Source of the DNA: Desulfobulbaceae bacterium
Lineage (GTDB): Bacteria; Desulfobacterota; Desulfobulbia; Desulfobulbales; SURF-16
DNA: 64,000 bases
Direction: 5' to 3'
Assembly: GCA_002868945.1 (NCBI GenBank)
Contig: PKTX01000048.1
Span: forward strand, 1 to 64,000
The position numbers and the translations under genes were made by a program. Under the pieces are notes generated by a model that saw nothing but the letters and a program-made list of their open reading frames with translations, had not been told where the DNA came from and searched no databases. Below are positions 28,255 to 38,298 of the stretch, in pieces (position 1 is the first letter of the stretch; each line of letters begins with the position of its first letter).

Positions 28255-29756
28255 CCCCCCTGGTCCCTGTCATGCTCTTTGGTTGGGTGCCATTCACCAT
28301 CCTGCTCTTTATGCGCCTGCCGGCCCATCGGGCAGTATTGGTAGCTGTGATCGGCGGCTGGCTTTTCTTGCCCACTGTCGGTTATAACTGGCAGGGCATA
28401 CCACCCTATAACAAGTATGTGGCCATTTCCCTGGGGCTGATGCTGGGCGGTTGGCTGTCCGGCCAGCGTTTTAAGGCGGATTTTAAGTGGAAGCTGTGCG
28501 ATCTGCCCATGCTGCTCTGGTGCCTGTCGCCCATACCAACCGCACTCACCAACCACCTTGGTCTCTATGACGGCGTCTCCGGCTTGTATGACCAGGTGAT
28601 GACCTGGGGCATCCCCTACCTGGCCGGCCGTATTTATTTCAAGGAGCAGGAGACGATTCGCGATTTATGCCAGGGGATCGTGGCTGGAGGTATGGTTTAT
28701 GCATTATTATGCCTCTATGAAATCAGGATGAGTCCCAGGCTCAACGTTAATTTTTACGGGTTTTTCCCACATGAGTGGCGTCAGCATTATCGCTATGGCG
28801 GTTGGCGTCCCATTGTCTTCATGCAACACGGCTTAATGGTGGCGGTGTGGATGGCAGCCACAGCCACCACTGCCTTCTGGCTGTGGCGCAGCCGCCTTGT
28901 GACAAAGGTCAAGGGCATTGCCATGGGGCCGGCGGCCATACTCCTGATGGTAACGGCCCTGTTGTGCAAGTCTGCCAGTGGCTGGGTTGTCCTGCTCCTT
29001 GGCTGTACTGGCTACTCTGCCTATCGCAGGTCTGCTAAAAACCTCTTTTTTATCATGCTGCTCTTGCTGATCCCGGCTTATATTGGTGTGCGCAGTATCG
29101 GTCTGGTGCCCATGGATGAAGTGGTGGGGCTAGTTGCTGAAGTGTTTGACGAAGAACGTACCGGTTCACTGGCTGTACGGCTCCTGCAGGAGGACCTGTT
29201 TGCTGCCAGGGCCTTGGAGCAACCCGTATTTGGTTGGGGAGGCTACTCCAGGGGTTGGCCGGTGGATCCTGATACAGGTAAAAAAACGATAAAAATGGTG
29301 GATTCCCTCTGGATAATAGTTTTCAGTTCTAAAGGTTTTTTTGGTATAACAACCCTTGTTGCCGGCATGCTCATCGGTCCCTGGCAAGTGTTGCGCTCCA
29401 CCGGCCGACAGTACGGCAGGGTTAGAGAAGAGGGCCTGACCCTCCAGGTTGTCTTGCTGAGTTTCATTGTCATTCTCTTTATGATCGACACCCTGGTCAA
29501 TGCCATGGTCAATCCCATTTACATCATGATCTCAGGCGCGCTTGTCAGCTGGGGTCTGACCGCCAGGCAGCAGGGGGAGAACGATTCAGCCTCTCTACCG
29601 GCAAGATCGTCTCAGGCCCGAAAATCCGGTATACTGGTTACTTCAAAAACCCCTTTTTCATTCGAAGGGAAAAGGCAGGAAAGAACCTGCGTCCACAACC
29701 CCTTCTCCCTTGAGGGAGAAGGTCGGGATGAGGGTGCAAAGAGCGTAAGTCCATGA
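28251..29756 (+). CDS. O-antigen ligase/polymerase-like (Wzy-type) membrane protein
   Basis: Polytopic, O-antigen ligase-like topology with VFGWGGYSRG loop; ATGA overlap with preceding gene; C-terminal ~35 aa lie in a dispersed repeat. Confidence 0.75.
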   Translation: MTPLVPVMLFGWVPFTILLFMRLPAHRAVLVAVIGGWLFLPTVGYNWQGIPPYNKYVAISLGLMLGGWLSGQRFKADFKWKLCDLPMLLWCLSPIPTALTNHLGLYDGVSGLYDQVMTWGIPYLAGRIYFKEQETIRDLCQGIVAGGMVYALLCLYEIRMSPRLNVNFYGFFPHEWRQHYRYGGWRPIVFMQHGLMVAVWMAATATTAFWLWRSRLVTKVKGIAMGPAAILLMVTALLCKSASGWVVLLLGCTGYSAYRRSAKNLFFIMLLLLIPAYIGVRSIGLVPMDEVVGLVAEVFDEERTGSLAVRLLQEDLFAARALEQPVFGWGGYSRGWPVDPDTGKKTIKMVDSLWIIVFSSKGFFGITTLVAGMLIGPWQVLRSTGRQYGRVREEGLTLQVVLLSFIVILFMIDTLVNAMVNPIYIMISGALVSWGLTARQQGENDSASLPARSSQARKSGILVTSKTPFSFEGKRQERTCVHNPFSLEGEGRDEGAKSVSP

Positions 29757-29870
29757 CAGTGATTCACCAGTGCACAGTTTGCCGCACGCGGTACAGCAAA
29801 AGCACACATCGGCTACATGGGCCGGCCCCATCGCCGCAAGATACCCATAAGATAACCCGGGAGGTTTCAA

Positions 29871-31613
29871 GTGAAAATCTATAAGCTGATGGCTATCGCC
29901 TTCGTTCTTATGGCACTGCTCTGTAACTGCAGTAATGATTCAGACCGCGCTGTGAGTCCGGCACAAGCTGCTGATCCCACTGATCCTGCTGCGCCGGATC
30001 CCGGCGTCCACAGTTTTACCGGCCTGCCCCTGACAGAGGATGGTTGGACTGATTTTGCCGCCCTGATCCAAGGGGACGCGGCAGCCGCAGTCCAGGCAAG
30101 CTATGATGATGCCCGGGTGGTTTTTGTGTCAAGCTCAGAGGGTGATGACAGCACTGGCCAGATCTATAGCACCTTAAATATAACGTTTGATGAAAACGGC
30201 ATGTTCCAGCCGCAAGGCCCGGTCAATGCCTTTGCAACCCTGGCAGAAGCATACGAGCAGCTGCGTGATGGCTATCCCGATATTCTTCTTCTGAAACGTG
30301 GGGATGTGTGGGATGAATCATTTGACTCCTGGGATAAATCTGGTCGTGCAAAGGCAGAAAGGATGATATTGGGTGCCTATGGCCTGTCGCATTTAGATAT
30401 GCCTGAAATTATGATGTTCAGGTCATCAGAAACGGTCTCTTTTAGCCACAATATTGTTACGAGTATTAAGATTGCATCGCTGAGTCCTTGGGTGAACGCC
30501 TTTTCAAGGCGAGTTGGAGGGGAAAATTTTTTAGTTGAGGATTGTCTTGTTACCAAGGGGGCTAACACTGGCATAATTATTACGGGTGGGAGTAGTGGCG
30601 ACATTGTGAAAAATGTTGTTGTTCGCCGAAGTGTAGTCGCAGAACGATATCCAACCGACAATACCGGACATACGCAAGGGCTTTTTGCGGCAGGTGCGGA
30701 TGGATTTTTGGTGGAAGAATGTATATTTGACCATAATGGCTGGACTGATAATCCTGAGGAGGGGAATCCAGCGACAATACATAACCATAATACCTATTTT
30801 GACATCAGCGTCTCCAATGCTGTGATGCGTTACAATATTTCGGCCCGTGCATCCAGTAAGGGCTATCAACCAGGCGGAGGTGGCTTGATTGTGGCTAATC
30901 TTTCGCTCATGGACCCAATAGGAATTGAGTCCTCAAGAGTTGAACCGAGTGCCCCTGATGGTTTTGACAGTATCATAAAAAACAATGTCCTTCTGGAAGG
31001 ATGGGATTCAAAAACAAGTAGCGTGACCAGATGGGGAATACGTTTCAATAATGTCTCCAGCTCTTTGGTGGAGGGCAATATTATTGGTTCAGTCACTTCC
31101 GGTGGTGGCGTACAGGCAATGTACTTCGATGTTGTAACAAAGAATGAGGTGAGGTTGGATCTACGCAATATTACTTTGCAGGATAATATTGTGCATAACT
31201 GGCCCATTGTACGGCTGGAAGGAGAGGGAATCGAAAATGCCAAAATTATGGATAATCGAATCCATAATGAAAACTCTGAATATCTTATTCTCTGGGATGC
31301 CACAGTCGCGCCCGAGATTACTTCCTCGGGCAACTCTTTTTATTCTGGAGTAATTGACACCGACGAATGGCTTACTAATTACCAGGCAGGAGTAGGGGAT
31401 ACGACGTCTGTTGTCTCTCAAACAAATCCAACAGGCGGGTATCTGGTTACAGATTATCTGGCCTCCATCGGAGAAACAGCCACTCTTGACGCTTTCTTTG
31501 CCAGGATTCAGCAACAGCGAAGGGGCCATTGGGATGAACGCTATACAGCTGTGCCTGTGATTAACTTTGTGAGAGAGAAGTTTGGCAAAGAGCAAATTGC
31601 TAAAATATACTAG
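29871..31613 (+). CDS. Secreted lipoprotein with right-handed parallel beta-helix-type repeats
   Basis: Lipobox-like ALLCNC; repeated V/I-V-R-N/D-N patterns (GDIVKNVVVRRSVV, LVEECIFDHNGW, IIKNNVLLEGW, ITLQDNIVHNW, AKIMDNRIHNE). Confidence 0.75.
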   Translation: MKIYKLMAIAFVLMALLCNCSNDSDRAVSPAQAADPTDPAAPDPGVHSFTGLPLTEDGWTDFAALIQGDAAAAVQASYDDARVVFVSSSEGDDSTGQIYSTLNITFDENGMFQPQGPVNAFATLAEAYEQLRDGYPDILLLKRGDVWDESFDSWDKSGRAKAERMILGAYGLSHLDMPEIMMFRSSETVSFSHNIVTSIKIASLSPWVNAFSRRVGGENFLVEDCLVTKGANTGIIITGGSSGDIVKNVVVRRSVVAERYPTDNTGHTQGLFAAGADGFLVEECIFDHNGWTDNPEEGNPATIHNHNTYFDISVSNAVMRYNISARASSKGYQPGGGGLIVANLSLMDPIGIESSRVEPSAPDGFDSIIKNNVLLEGWDSKTSSVTRWGIRFNNVSSSLVEGNIIGSVTSGGGVQAMYFDVVTKNEVRLDLRNITLQDNIVHNWPIVRLEGEGIENAKIMDNRIHNENSEYLILWDATVAPEITSSGNSFYSGVIDTDEWLTNYQAGVGDTTSVVSQTNPTGGYLVTDYLASIGETATLDAFFARIQQQRRGHWDERYTAVPVINFVREKFGKEQIAKIY

Positions 31614-31733
31614 TACTATGTGCTCGGCCCTGAAAAACGAATAAGTTCCTGAAAATTCGTTATCAAGTGACAAAGAAAACTCGCTAAAATTGCAGAAGTA
31701 TAACACTGCAATCTTCATTTTCTGGTGATTTGC

Positions 31734-31889
31734 ATGCGACCTGTGAGCAAGAAAGCGGACCAGCAGCGTGACCTGTTTCGGGAGAGGCTGGATAACATTT
31801 TGGACACCCGGCATGAGTTGTGTCGCCTGGCTGGGTTGATCAATTGGGAGTACTTCGAAGAGGCCTTTGGCAACTGGATACCGAGATGA
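31734..31889 (+). pseudogene. N-terminal remnant of an IS5-type transposase
   Basis: Translates MRPVSKKADQQRDLFRERLDNILDTRHELCRLAGLINWEYFEEAFGNWIPR*, matching the typical N-terminus (RHEL..LA..I.W..FE..FG) then stops. Confidence 0.75.
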
Positions 31890-32010
31890 TACGTAAGTAT
31901 GTAAAATACCAGGAAGCGCAATAGCGGAAGCAGGAGCCACAGCAACCGAACTTGTTTTAATCTCAAAGTTGGGGATAGCGACCCCCGCCCCCCTCTGGCG
32001 GCTGATATTT

Positions 32011-32487
32011 ATGTCTTATACAATTCATCCACTTGCAGACGTATCGTGTAATAACATTGGAACAGGTACGCGAATTTGGCAGTTTGTAGTCGTATTGCCT
32101 GAGGCGAAAATAGGTATGAATTGTAATATCTGTTCTCATTGCTTCATTGAAAATGATGTAATAATTGGCGATCGTGTAACTATAAAATCAGGTGTGCAGT
32201 TGTGGGATGGCCTTAGGGTTGGCAATGATGTTTTCATCGGTCCAAATGCTACTTTTACTAATGATCGCTACCCTCGGAGCGGTAACCGTCACTTTCCAAA
32301 GTTGGCAACAATCATAGAATCAGAAGCATCAATTGGAGCCGGGGTTGTTGTCTTGCCGGGTATTCGTATTGGCACTGGGGCCATGGTTGCTGCCGGGGCA
32401 GTGGTAACTAAGGATGTTCCAGCGGGGATGGTGGTAAAAGGAAACCCCGCAAGATGTTGTCTTGAGGTTAAAAATGTCGTTGGCTGA
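32011..32487 (+). CDS. Hexapeptide-repeat sugar N-acetyltransferase (FdtC/QdtC/WbbJ-like)
   Basis: [67 protein letters not shown]; left-handed beta-helix hexapeptides. Confidence 0.88.
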   Translation: MSYTIHPLADVSCNNIGTGTRIWQFVVVLPEAKIGMNCNICSHCFIENDVIIGDRVTIKSGVQLWDGLRVGNDVFIGPNATFTNDRYPRSGNRHFPKLATIIESEASIGAGVVVLPGIRIGTGAMVAAGAVVTKDVPAGMVVKGNPARCCLEVKNVVG

Positions 32488-32884
32488 TTGCAAACTAATT
32501 GATCTTCCCAAGATTGCTGATCCTAGAGGGAACCTTACTTTTATCGAGGGATTGCAGCATGTCCCTTTCAGTATTCATCGAGTTTATTATCTATATGATG
32601 TCCCTGGTGGTGGCGAACGTGGTGGGCATGCTCATAAGGCCTTACAGCAACTCATTATTGCTATGTCGGGGAGCTTTGATATAGTCTTAGATGACGGAAG
32701 AGAAAAGAAAAGATTCCACCTCAATCGTTCCTATAATGGACTATATGTTTGTCCGATGATTTGGCGTGAGCTGGACAATTTTTCATCGGGGTCAGTTTGT
32801 ATGGTGCTTGCGTCAAATCGCTACAGCGAGGACGATTATTACCGTGACTACAATGAATTTCTGCTTGCGCGGAGGAAGGTTTGA
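32474..32884 (+). CDS. dTDP-4-oxo-6-deoxyhexose 3,4-ketoisomerase (FdtA/WxcM-like cupin)
   Basis: [68 protein letters not shown]. Confidence 0.93.
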   Translation: MSLADCKLIDLPKIADPRGNLTFIEGLQHVPFSIHRVYYLYDVPGGGERGGHAHKALQQLIIAMSGSFDIVLDDGREKKRFHLNRSYNGLYVCPMIWRELDNFSSGSVCMVLASNRYSEDDYYRDYNEFLLARRKV

Positions 32885-33993
32885 ATGTTCCTTTTTTAGA
32901 TCTTCGGGCCGCATATCTTGAACTTAAAATCGAGATTGATGCCGCGGTAGCCAAAGTGCTTGACAGTGGCTGGTATATTCTAGGTCAAGAGGTTGAAGCT
33001 TTCGAGGATGAATTTGCCTCTTTTTGTGAAGCCGGATTTGCGGTAGGCGTCGCCAACGGACTTGATGCGATTTATTTGGCATTAATGGCAATGAATGTAG
33101 GCCTAGGAGATGAAGTAATAGTTCCGTCAAACACCTACATTGCAACGTGGCTGGCCGTCAGTCAATGCGGCGCCACTCCAGTCCCCGTTGAGCCACTGCC
33201 TGCTACCTTCAACTTGGATCCTGGGCGTATTGCGGCGGCGATTACTGTCCGGACTAAAGTGATTGTGCCGGTTCACTTATATGGCCAACCGGCAGATCTG
33301 GACCCCGTTATTGCCATTGCCCGCAATCATGGACTGCGTGTCCTGGAGGATGGTGCACAAGCCCACGGAGCTTTTTACAAGGGTAAAAGAATTGGGCGCC
33401 ATGGTGACGCTGTTGCTTGGAGTTTTTATCCAGGAAAGAATCTTGGCGCATTTGGGGATGGTGGGGCTGTTACAACTGATAACCCAGAAATTGCTGACCG
33501 TATCAAGGTGTTGCGCAATTATGGTTCTCGGAAAAAATATGAGAATGAGGTTAAAGGACTCAATAGTCGATTAGATCCAATTCAGGCAGCAATTTTGCGG
33601 GTAAAGTTAAAGCACTTGGACAGGTGGAATCAGCACAGAGCTTTGGTCGCAGAGCAATATCTAAAGGCTTTTTCAGGCCATGATCTGGTCTTGCCCAATG
33701 TGCCAATCTGGGCTACCCCTGTGTGGCATCTGTTTGTAGTGCGCCACAAGGAAAGGGATATCCTGCGCAATCAACTAGAGCAAGCCGGGGTGGAGACCTT
33801 GATACACTATCCAATTCCACCACACAGCCAACGAGCTTATGCCGAAATGTGTTTTTTAGCAAACGATTTCCCCATTGCCACAAAAATGGCAAAAGAGGTG
33901 CTGAGCTTGCCGATTGGTCCACAGCAAACAATAGAACAGGTGCGGCATGTGGTAGATTCCATCTCGCATTTCTTAAATAGAGGCCTTTCGTGA
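32881..33993 (+). CDS. DegT/DnrJ/EryC1 sugar aminotransferase (FdtB/QdtB-like)
   Basis: [81 protein letters not shown] with PLP lysine; TTG start overlapping previous stop. Confidence 0.95.
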   Translation: MNVPFLDLRAAYLELKIEIDAAVAKVLDSGWYILGQEVEAFEDEFASFCEAGFAVGVANGLDAIYLALMAMNVGLGDEVIVPSNTYIATWLAVSQCGATPVPVEPLPATFNLDPGRIAAAITVRTKVIVPVHLYGQPADLDPVIAIARNHGLRVLEDGAQAHGAFYKGKRIGRHGDAVAWSFYPGKNLGAFGDGGAVTTDNPEIADRIKVLRNYGSRKKYENEVKGLNSRLDPIQAAILRVKLKHLDRWNQHRALVAEQYLKAFSGHDLVLPNVPIWATPVWHLFVVRHKERDILRNQLEQAGVETLIHYPIPPHSQRAYAEMCFLANDFPIATKMAKEVLSLPIGPQQTIEQVRHVVDSISHFLNRGLS

Positions 33994-34886
33994 GCCGTGT
34001 TATAGTCCATATTGGGCTTCCCAAGACAGCGACAACATCGCTCCAGCAGGATTTGTTCCCTCGTCTTGTTGATGAGAGTCTGCTGTATCTCGGCGTCAAG
34101 CAGCCACGAACATCTCATGAGCAGTGCCAAATGTTCACGAATTTTTACCAGGCAGTTATAGGTACCGGCGGGGGAGGCGTAAGGCAAAGAATAGGCGAAC
34201 AGCTAGCCGCTGGGCGTTCAGTTCTAGTATCGGAAGAGCTGCTGACAGTCTCTCAAAAGGGCCTAAGCTGGCGCGAAAAGCTGAAGAGCTTGTCCACACT
34301 CTTGGGTGATTTCGAATACAAGATTTTGGTAACAGTGCGGGAGCCAGTAACTGCATTGTTTTCTTTTTATGTGGAGTTGTATCCATGGTTTTCAAAACAG
34401 GGTAGCTTTGTTAACTGCGCCCTAAATGATGACTATATGCGAATTTATCATTATGGTGAACTTACAGACACACTAGTGAAGATTTTTGGTAAGGAAAAGA
34501 TTCTGGTGTGTCGGTTCGAGGATATCGTAGCAGGAAACATTGCAGCCCTTGTAAAGATGATTAATCCTAGGTTTTCAAGCTGCAATACGCTTACATTGGG
34601 TAGGCAGAACTCGCGATTATCTGAAGGCAACCGCATAATTACGCATCATAATTTTAGTTTAGTCGATCTGGTCCGGTATCCATACAGAAAGTTTGGGTTA
34701 GATAAGCTGGGGTTCGTGGCATTATTGAAAAACGCCGCCGAGCCGGTCACAAAAATGCTTCGCCGCGCCTCAATAGCGCATGTATCTGTGCCGCGGCCGA
34801 CGAGTGATGATATGGAGCTGATTCGAGATCGGCTGCGGCCAGAGAACCTAATAATGAAACGGGAGTTTCAGGTTGGCTATGACTGA
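33990..34886 (+). CDS. Sulfotransferase family protein
   Basis: [20 protein letters not shown] (5'-phosphosulfate-binding loop-like) and [19 protein letters not shown] (3'-phosphate motif-like). Confidence 0.8.
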   Translation: MSRVIVHIGLPKTATTSLQQDLFPRLVDESLLYLGVKQPRTSHEQCQMFTNFYQAVIGTGGGGVRQRIGEQLAAGRSVLVSEELLTVSQKGLSWREKLKSLSTLLGDFEYKILVTVREPVTALFSFYVELYPWFSKQGSFVNCALNDDYMRIYHYGELTDTLVKIFGKEKILVCRFEDIVAGNIAALVKMINPRFSSCNTLTLGRQNSRLSEGNRIITHHNFSLVDLVRYPYRKFGLDKLGFVALLKNAAEPVTKMLRRASIAHVSVPRPTSDDMELIRDRLRPENLIMKREFQVGYD

Positions 34887-34970
34887 TACTTCAAACTTTA
34901 CCATCCTCGATATTGTCGCATCTTGTCGGGGTGAATACCGAGATTGATTCAGCTGTAGTGGAGCATATAC

Positions 34971-35948
34971 ATGACTGAGCCCCCTTTTGTGACGTTCGCC
35001 ATTTTAGCCTATAACCAGGAAGAATATATTCGGGCTGCGGCAGAAGCCGCTTTGGCTCAGGACTATCTGAACCTTGAGATAATCTTTTCTGATGATTTTT
35101 CTAAAGATGCTACCTTCAATATTATGCAGGAAATTGCCTCATCTTACAATGGGGCACACCATGTCATAGCCAGACGTAACCCCCATAATCTAGGTTTGTC
35201 GCAGCATTTCAATAAAGTGATGGCCCAAGCGCAAGGGGAGATAGTTGTGGTTGCTGGGGGTGATGACATTTCTTTGCCTAACAGAGTGAGCCAAACAGTT
35301 GAACTGTTTGTTGCGGATCCTGAAGCTACTTTTGTGTCGCTCGGCTTCGAAGAAATTGACCAGAAAGGGGATTTCATACAAAAGGGCAACACAAAAACGA
35401 CAGGGTTACCGCAACGCTCAACGCTTGAGTCAACTCTTGTCGCTGGTGGGCCAGGATTCCATGGAGCTTCCAGTGCTTATAAAAGAATGCTTTTTGATAT
35501 CTTTGGGGATCTTGATAAATCATGTCCATTTGAAGATGCTCCATATGTATTAAGGGGTCTAATCTTAGGTGCAGGTTGGTCTTCACCAAAAAAGGGGGTA
35601 TTTTATCGTAAACATAGGGAAAACTTGTCATCTGGTTTGTATAAATTAAATTTAGATGCCTTGAGAAATCAGTATGAAGCAGATCTTGAAGTAGCACGTA
35701 AGAATGGTTTCCTTGATGAGCGGCTCTGCTTAGTCGTAGAAAAGTGGATAGAAAAATGGCATTATTATCATACATTAATGCGTAATTTTAATGAAACAAA
35801 ATCAAAATCAATATTCTTTTTAACAAAAATACTACCTAGTAAATACATTAGCAAAATCCATTGCTGGAATCTATGTAAATTGGCGATCAAGAATAAATGT
35901 AAAATGTTTTTTGATAAATTCTTGAGCAGGGAACGATTAGTAAAATGA
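34971..35948 (+). CDS. Glycosyltransferase family 2
   Basis: VTFAILAYNQEEYIRAAAEAALAQDYLNLEIIFSDDFSKDAT...GDDISLPNRVS. Confidence 0.92.
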   Translation: MTEPPFVTFAILAYNQEEYIRAAAEAALAQDYLNLEIIFSDDFSKDATFNIMQEIASSYNGAHHVIARRNPHNLGLSQHFNKVMAQAQGEIVVVAGGDDISLPNRVSQTVELFVADPEATFVSLGFEEIDQKGDFIQKGNTKTTGLPQRSTLESTLVAGGPGFHGASSAYKRMLFDIFGDLDKSCPFEDAPYVLRGLILGAGWSSPKKGVFYRKHRENLSSGLYKLNLDALRNQYEADLEVARKNGFLDERLCLVVEKWIEKWHYYHTLMRNFNETKSKSIFFLTKILPSKYISKIHCWNLCKLAIKNKCKMFFDKFLSRERLVK

Positions 35949-37153
35949 TGAACCCTTTTGGGGTATGTAAGAATTGGAGAGAAAAAGGACTAATGGGCAA
36001 AAGCGTCGGAGAATTTTTGGTTATACCTTCCTTGAAAGCCCATCGGTCCTCGTCGGGTAATTTTGTGTTGACAGAGAAATTTTTAAGCGGCATGCGTGAA
36101 TATGCTGCCCGATGGCCGGGAACGGTCACTGCCATGGTTGCAGTGCGTGATCATCCGGACAGTAATTTGGATCATGTTGAGGTTAAGCCAGGAGAACAGC
36201 CGTTTAACGTGGAAGCAGTACCAGTCGAACAGAAAGAAATTGTACGCCGAATGAAACAGGCGGATCTTGTTTTTGGGGGACCACTGGGTATCAGTGGTGT
36301 GCGGCAGGCAACTGTAAAAGAGTATGGGTTAATGACGCGTTTGCAGATAACGGCTGCTGGAGCCCCGCATTTATTGAGACGGTGGAAAAGGTTAGCCTTT
36401 GCCACTGCTGCAGAGTTAAGGTGGCGTCGCGCTGCGCGCAAGTTGGCAGGCATCCAGTGTAATGGCGTTCCTGCCTATAATGAGTGTAAGAGCCTTAATT
36501 CAAATGTAATGCTCTTTTTTGACAATCGGATTGCCGCTGAAGACTTGATCCAAGATGAAGAGCTGCAGCAGCGACTAGAACGGCTTCTGTCCGGCGCCCC
36601 ATTGCGCTTGGCCTTTACCGGGCGCTTGTTAAAGATAAAGGGAGTTGATCACCTGCCAATAATTGCGGCTGAATTGAAACGACTCGGTGTTCGGTTTGAA
36701 ATGAGTATCTGCGGTGGCGGTGAATCGGAGCAGCAGCTGGTGCGGATGATTCAGGAGGGTGATTTAACGGATCAGGTCTGTTTGCGAGGAATCTTGAACT
36801 ACCGGGACGAGTTGCTGCCGCTACTCAGAGAGGATGTTGACTTGTTTGTTTGTACCCATACGCAAGGTGATCCTGCCTGTACATACCTGGAAACCATGGC
36901 CTGCGGTATTCCCATTGTTGGGTATGCCAATGAGGCGTGGGCCGGCCTGGCCCCGTTGAGTCGGGCCGGTTGGGTGACACCTTTTAAAAAGCCGCTTCTG
37001 ATTGCCGCCAAGATAGCTGAACTGGATCAAAATCGTACAAATTTAGCTAATGCTTCCAGGGCTGCCCGTGATTTTGCCGCGCAGCATACTTTCAAACTGA
37101 CCATGGATCGGCGCGTCCAACACTTGCTGACCTGTCTCAGTCAACTGAGTTGA
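35945..37153 (+). CDS. Glycosyltransferase family 4-like
   Basis: LAFTGRLLKIKGVDHLPIIAAELKRLGVRFEMSICGGGESEQQL...VCTHTQGDPACTYLETMACGIPIVGYANEA. Confidence 0.9.
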   Translation: MMNPFGVCKNWREKGLMGKSVGEFLVIPSLKAHRSSSGNFVLTEKFLSGMREYAARWPGTVTAMVAVRDHPDSNLDHVEVKPGEQPFNVEAVPVEQKEIVRRMKQADLVFGGPLGISGVRQATVKEYGLMTRLQITAAGAPHLLRRWKRLAFATAAELRWRRAARKLAGIQCNGVPAYNECKSLNSNVMLFFDNRIAAEDLIQDEELQQRLERLLSGAPLRLAFTGRLLKIKGVDHLPIIAAELKRLGVRFEMSICGGGESEQQLVRMIQEGDLTDQVCLRGILNYRDELLPLLREDVDLFVCTHTQGDPACTYLETMACGIPIVGYANEAWAGLAPLSRAGWVTPFKKPLLIAAKIAELDQNRTNLANASRAARDFAAQHTFKLTMDRRVQHLLTCLSQLS

Positions 37154-37188
37154 AGCTGTTGATGTGTTTGTGTGTTTAGAGCGAATTA

Positions 37189-38229
37189 ATGCCGATAACC
37201 ATAAAGCAAAGTGTAAGAAGGTTACTAGGCCCAACTCTGCAATTAGTTGGGTACAAGACTGGCCTCATGCGGCTTGCGGCCGGCAGGGGACAGATTCAGG
37301 GCGCACTGATTTTGATGTATCACAGTGTTGGCGATGCCCAGAATGCCAAGTGGCTAGACCCGGCCAATCATGTCCCTGCGGCCATTTTTTCTCGACAAAT
37401 GGAGTTCTTGGCCAGGGAGCGGAAAGTTGTTGCTCTGGATGAATTGGTGTCAACCCTGCAAAAAGGTATAACGCCCGCTGCAGGCACGGTGGTCATCACC
37501 TTTGATGACGGCTATCTTGATAATCTCACTGTTGCCGCCCCGATCCTTCAGCGTTACAAGCTGCCGGCCACCCTTTTTCTGCCCATCGGCTATATTGATC
37601 GGGCGGAAACCCAGTGGGTGGATCAGGCCTACAGCGCCTTCAAGTTTCGCAGCAACTCCAGGCTGGTCTGGGGCGCAGGAGTTGCAACCACTTTTAACCT
37701 TGATGATAGGGCAGAACATCAGGCCGGCTACCTGGCTGTCTGCGAACAGCTGTTACAGGCCGGCGCCCGTAAGCGCCGGGAGCTGCTGGACGAATTGTTT
37801 GGGCAGCTCCACCCCACCAGCTTGCCGCCGCGTCTTACCATGAACTGGCACGAGGTGAAAAGCCTGCTGCGCTCATATCCCTGTTTTGAGATCGGGGGGC
37901 ACACACTGGAGCATACTGATCTCAGCAATGTGTCCGGAGAAGAGGCCCAGAAAGAACTGATTACCTGTGCCCAACGGTTAGAAGAGGAGTTGGGTGTGCA
38001 GCCGCACCCTTTCTCCTTTTGTTACGGGCGAACTTCCGATTCTTTGCGCCGCATGGCTGCGACTGCCGGTTTTGAGGCAGCCTGCGGCGGTGAGGGGTTG
38101 GATCCGGTAATCAAGGCCCCGGCCGATCTTTTTCGCCTGCCGCGCGTAGCCGGGCCTGCCTCCATGCGGCGTTTTGATCTGTTGACCAGTTCGGCAAATA
38201 CCGGCATCTGGCGGAGGCTGGGAAGATAA
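37189..38229 (+). CDS. Polysaccharide deacetylase (NodB family)
   Basis: LILMYHSVGDA, VVITFDDGYLDNLTVAAPILQRYKLPATLFLP, EIGGHTLEHTDLS. Confidence 0.95.
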   Translation: MPITIKQSVRRLLGPTLQLVGYKTGLMRLAAGRGQIQGALILMYHSVGDAQNAKWLDPANHVPAAIFSRQMEFLARERKVVALDELVSTLQKGITPAAGTVVITFDDGYLDNLTVAAPILQRYKLPATLFLPIGYIDRAETQWVDQAYSAFKFRSNSRLVWGAGVATTFNLDDRAEHQAGYLAVCEQLLQAGARKRRELLDELFGQLHPTSLPPRLTMNWHEVKSLLRSYPCFEIGGHTLEHTDLSNVSGEEAQKELITCAQRLEEELGVQPHPFSFCYGRTSDSLRRMAATAGFEAACGGEGLDPVIKAPADLFRLPRVAGPASMRRFDLLTSSANTGIWRRLGR

Positions 38230-38298
38230 CCGCGTTGTGGATGAATAATCGGGATGCCGTGGTAGGTGGCCCGGGCTTGACTTTAGGAGGCAAAGAGC

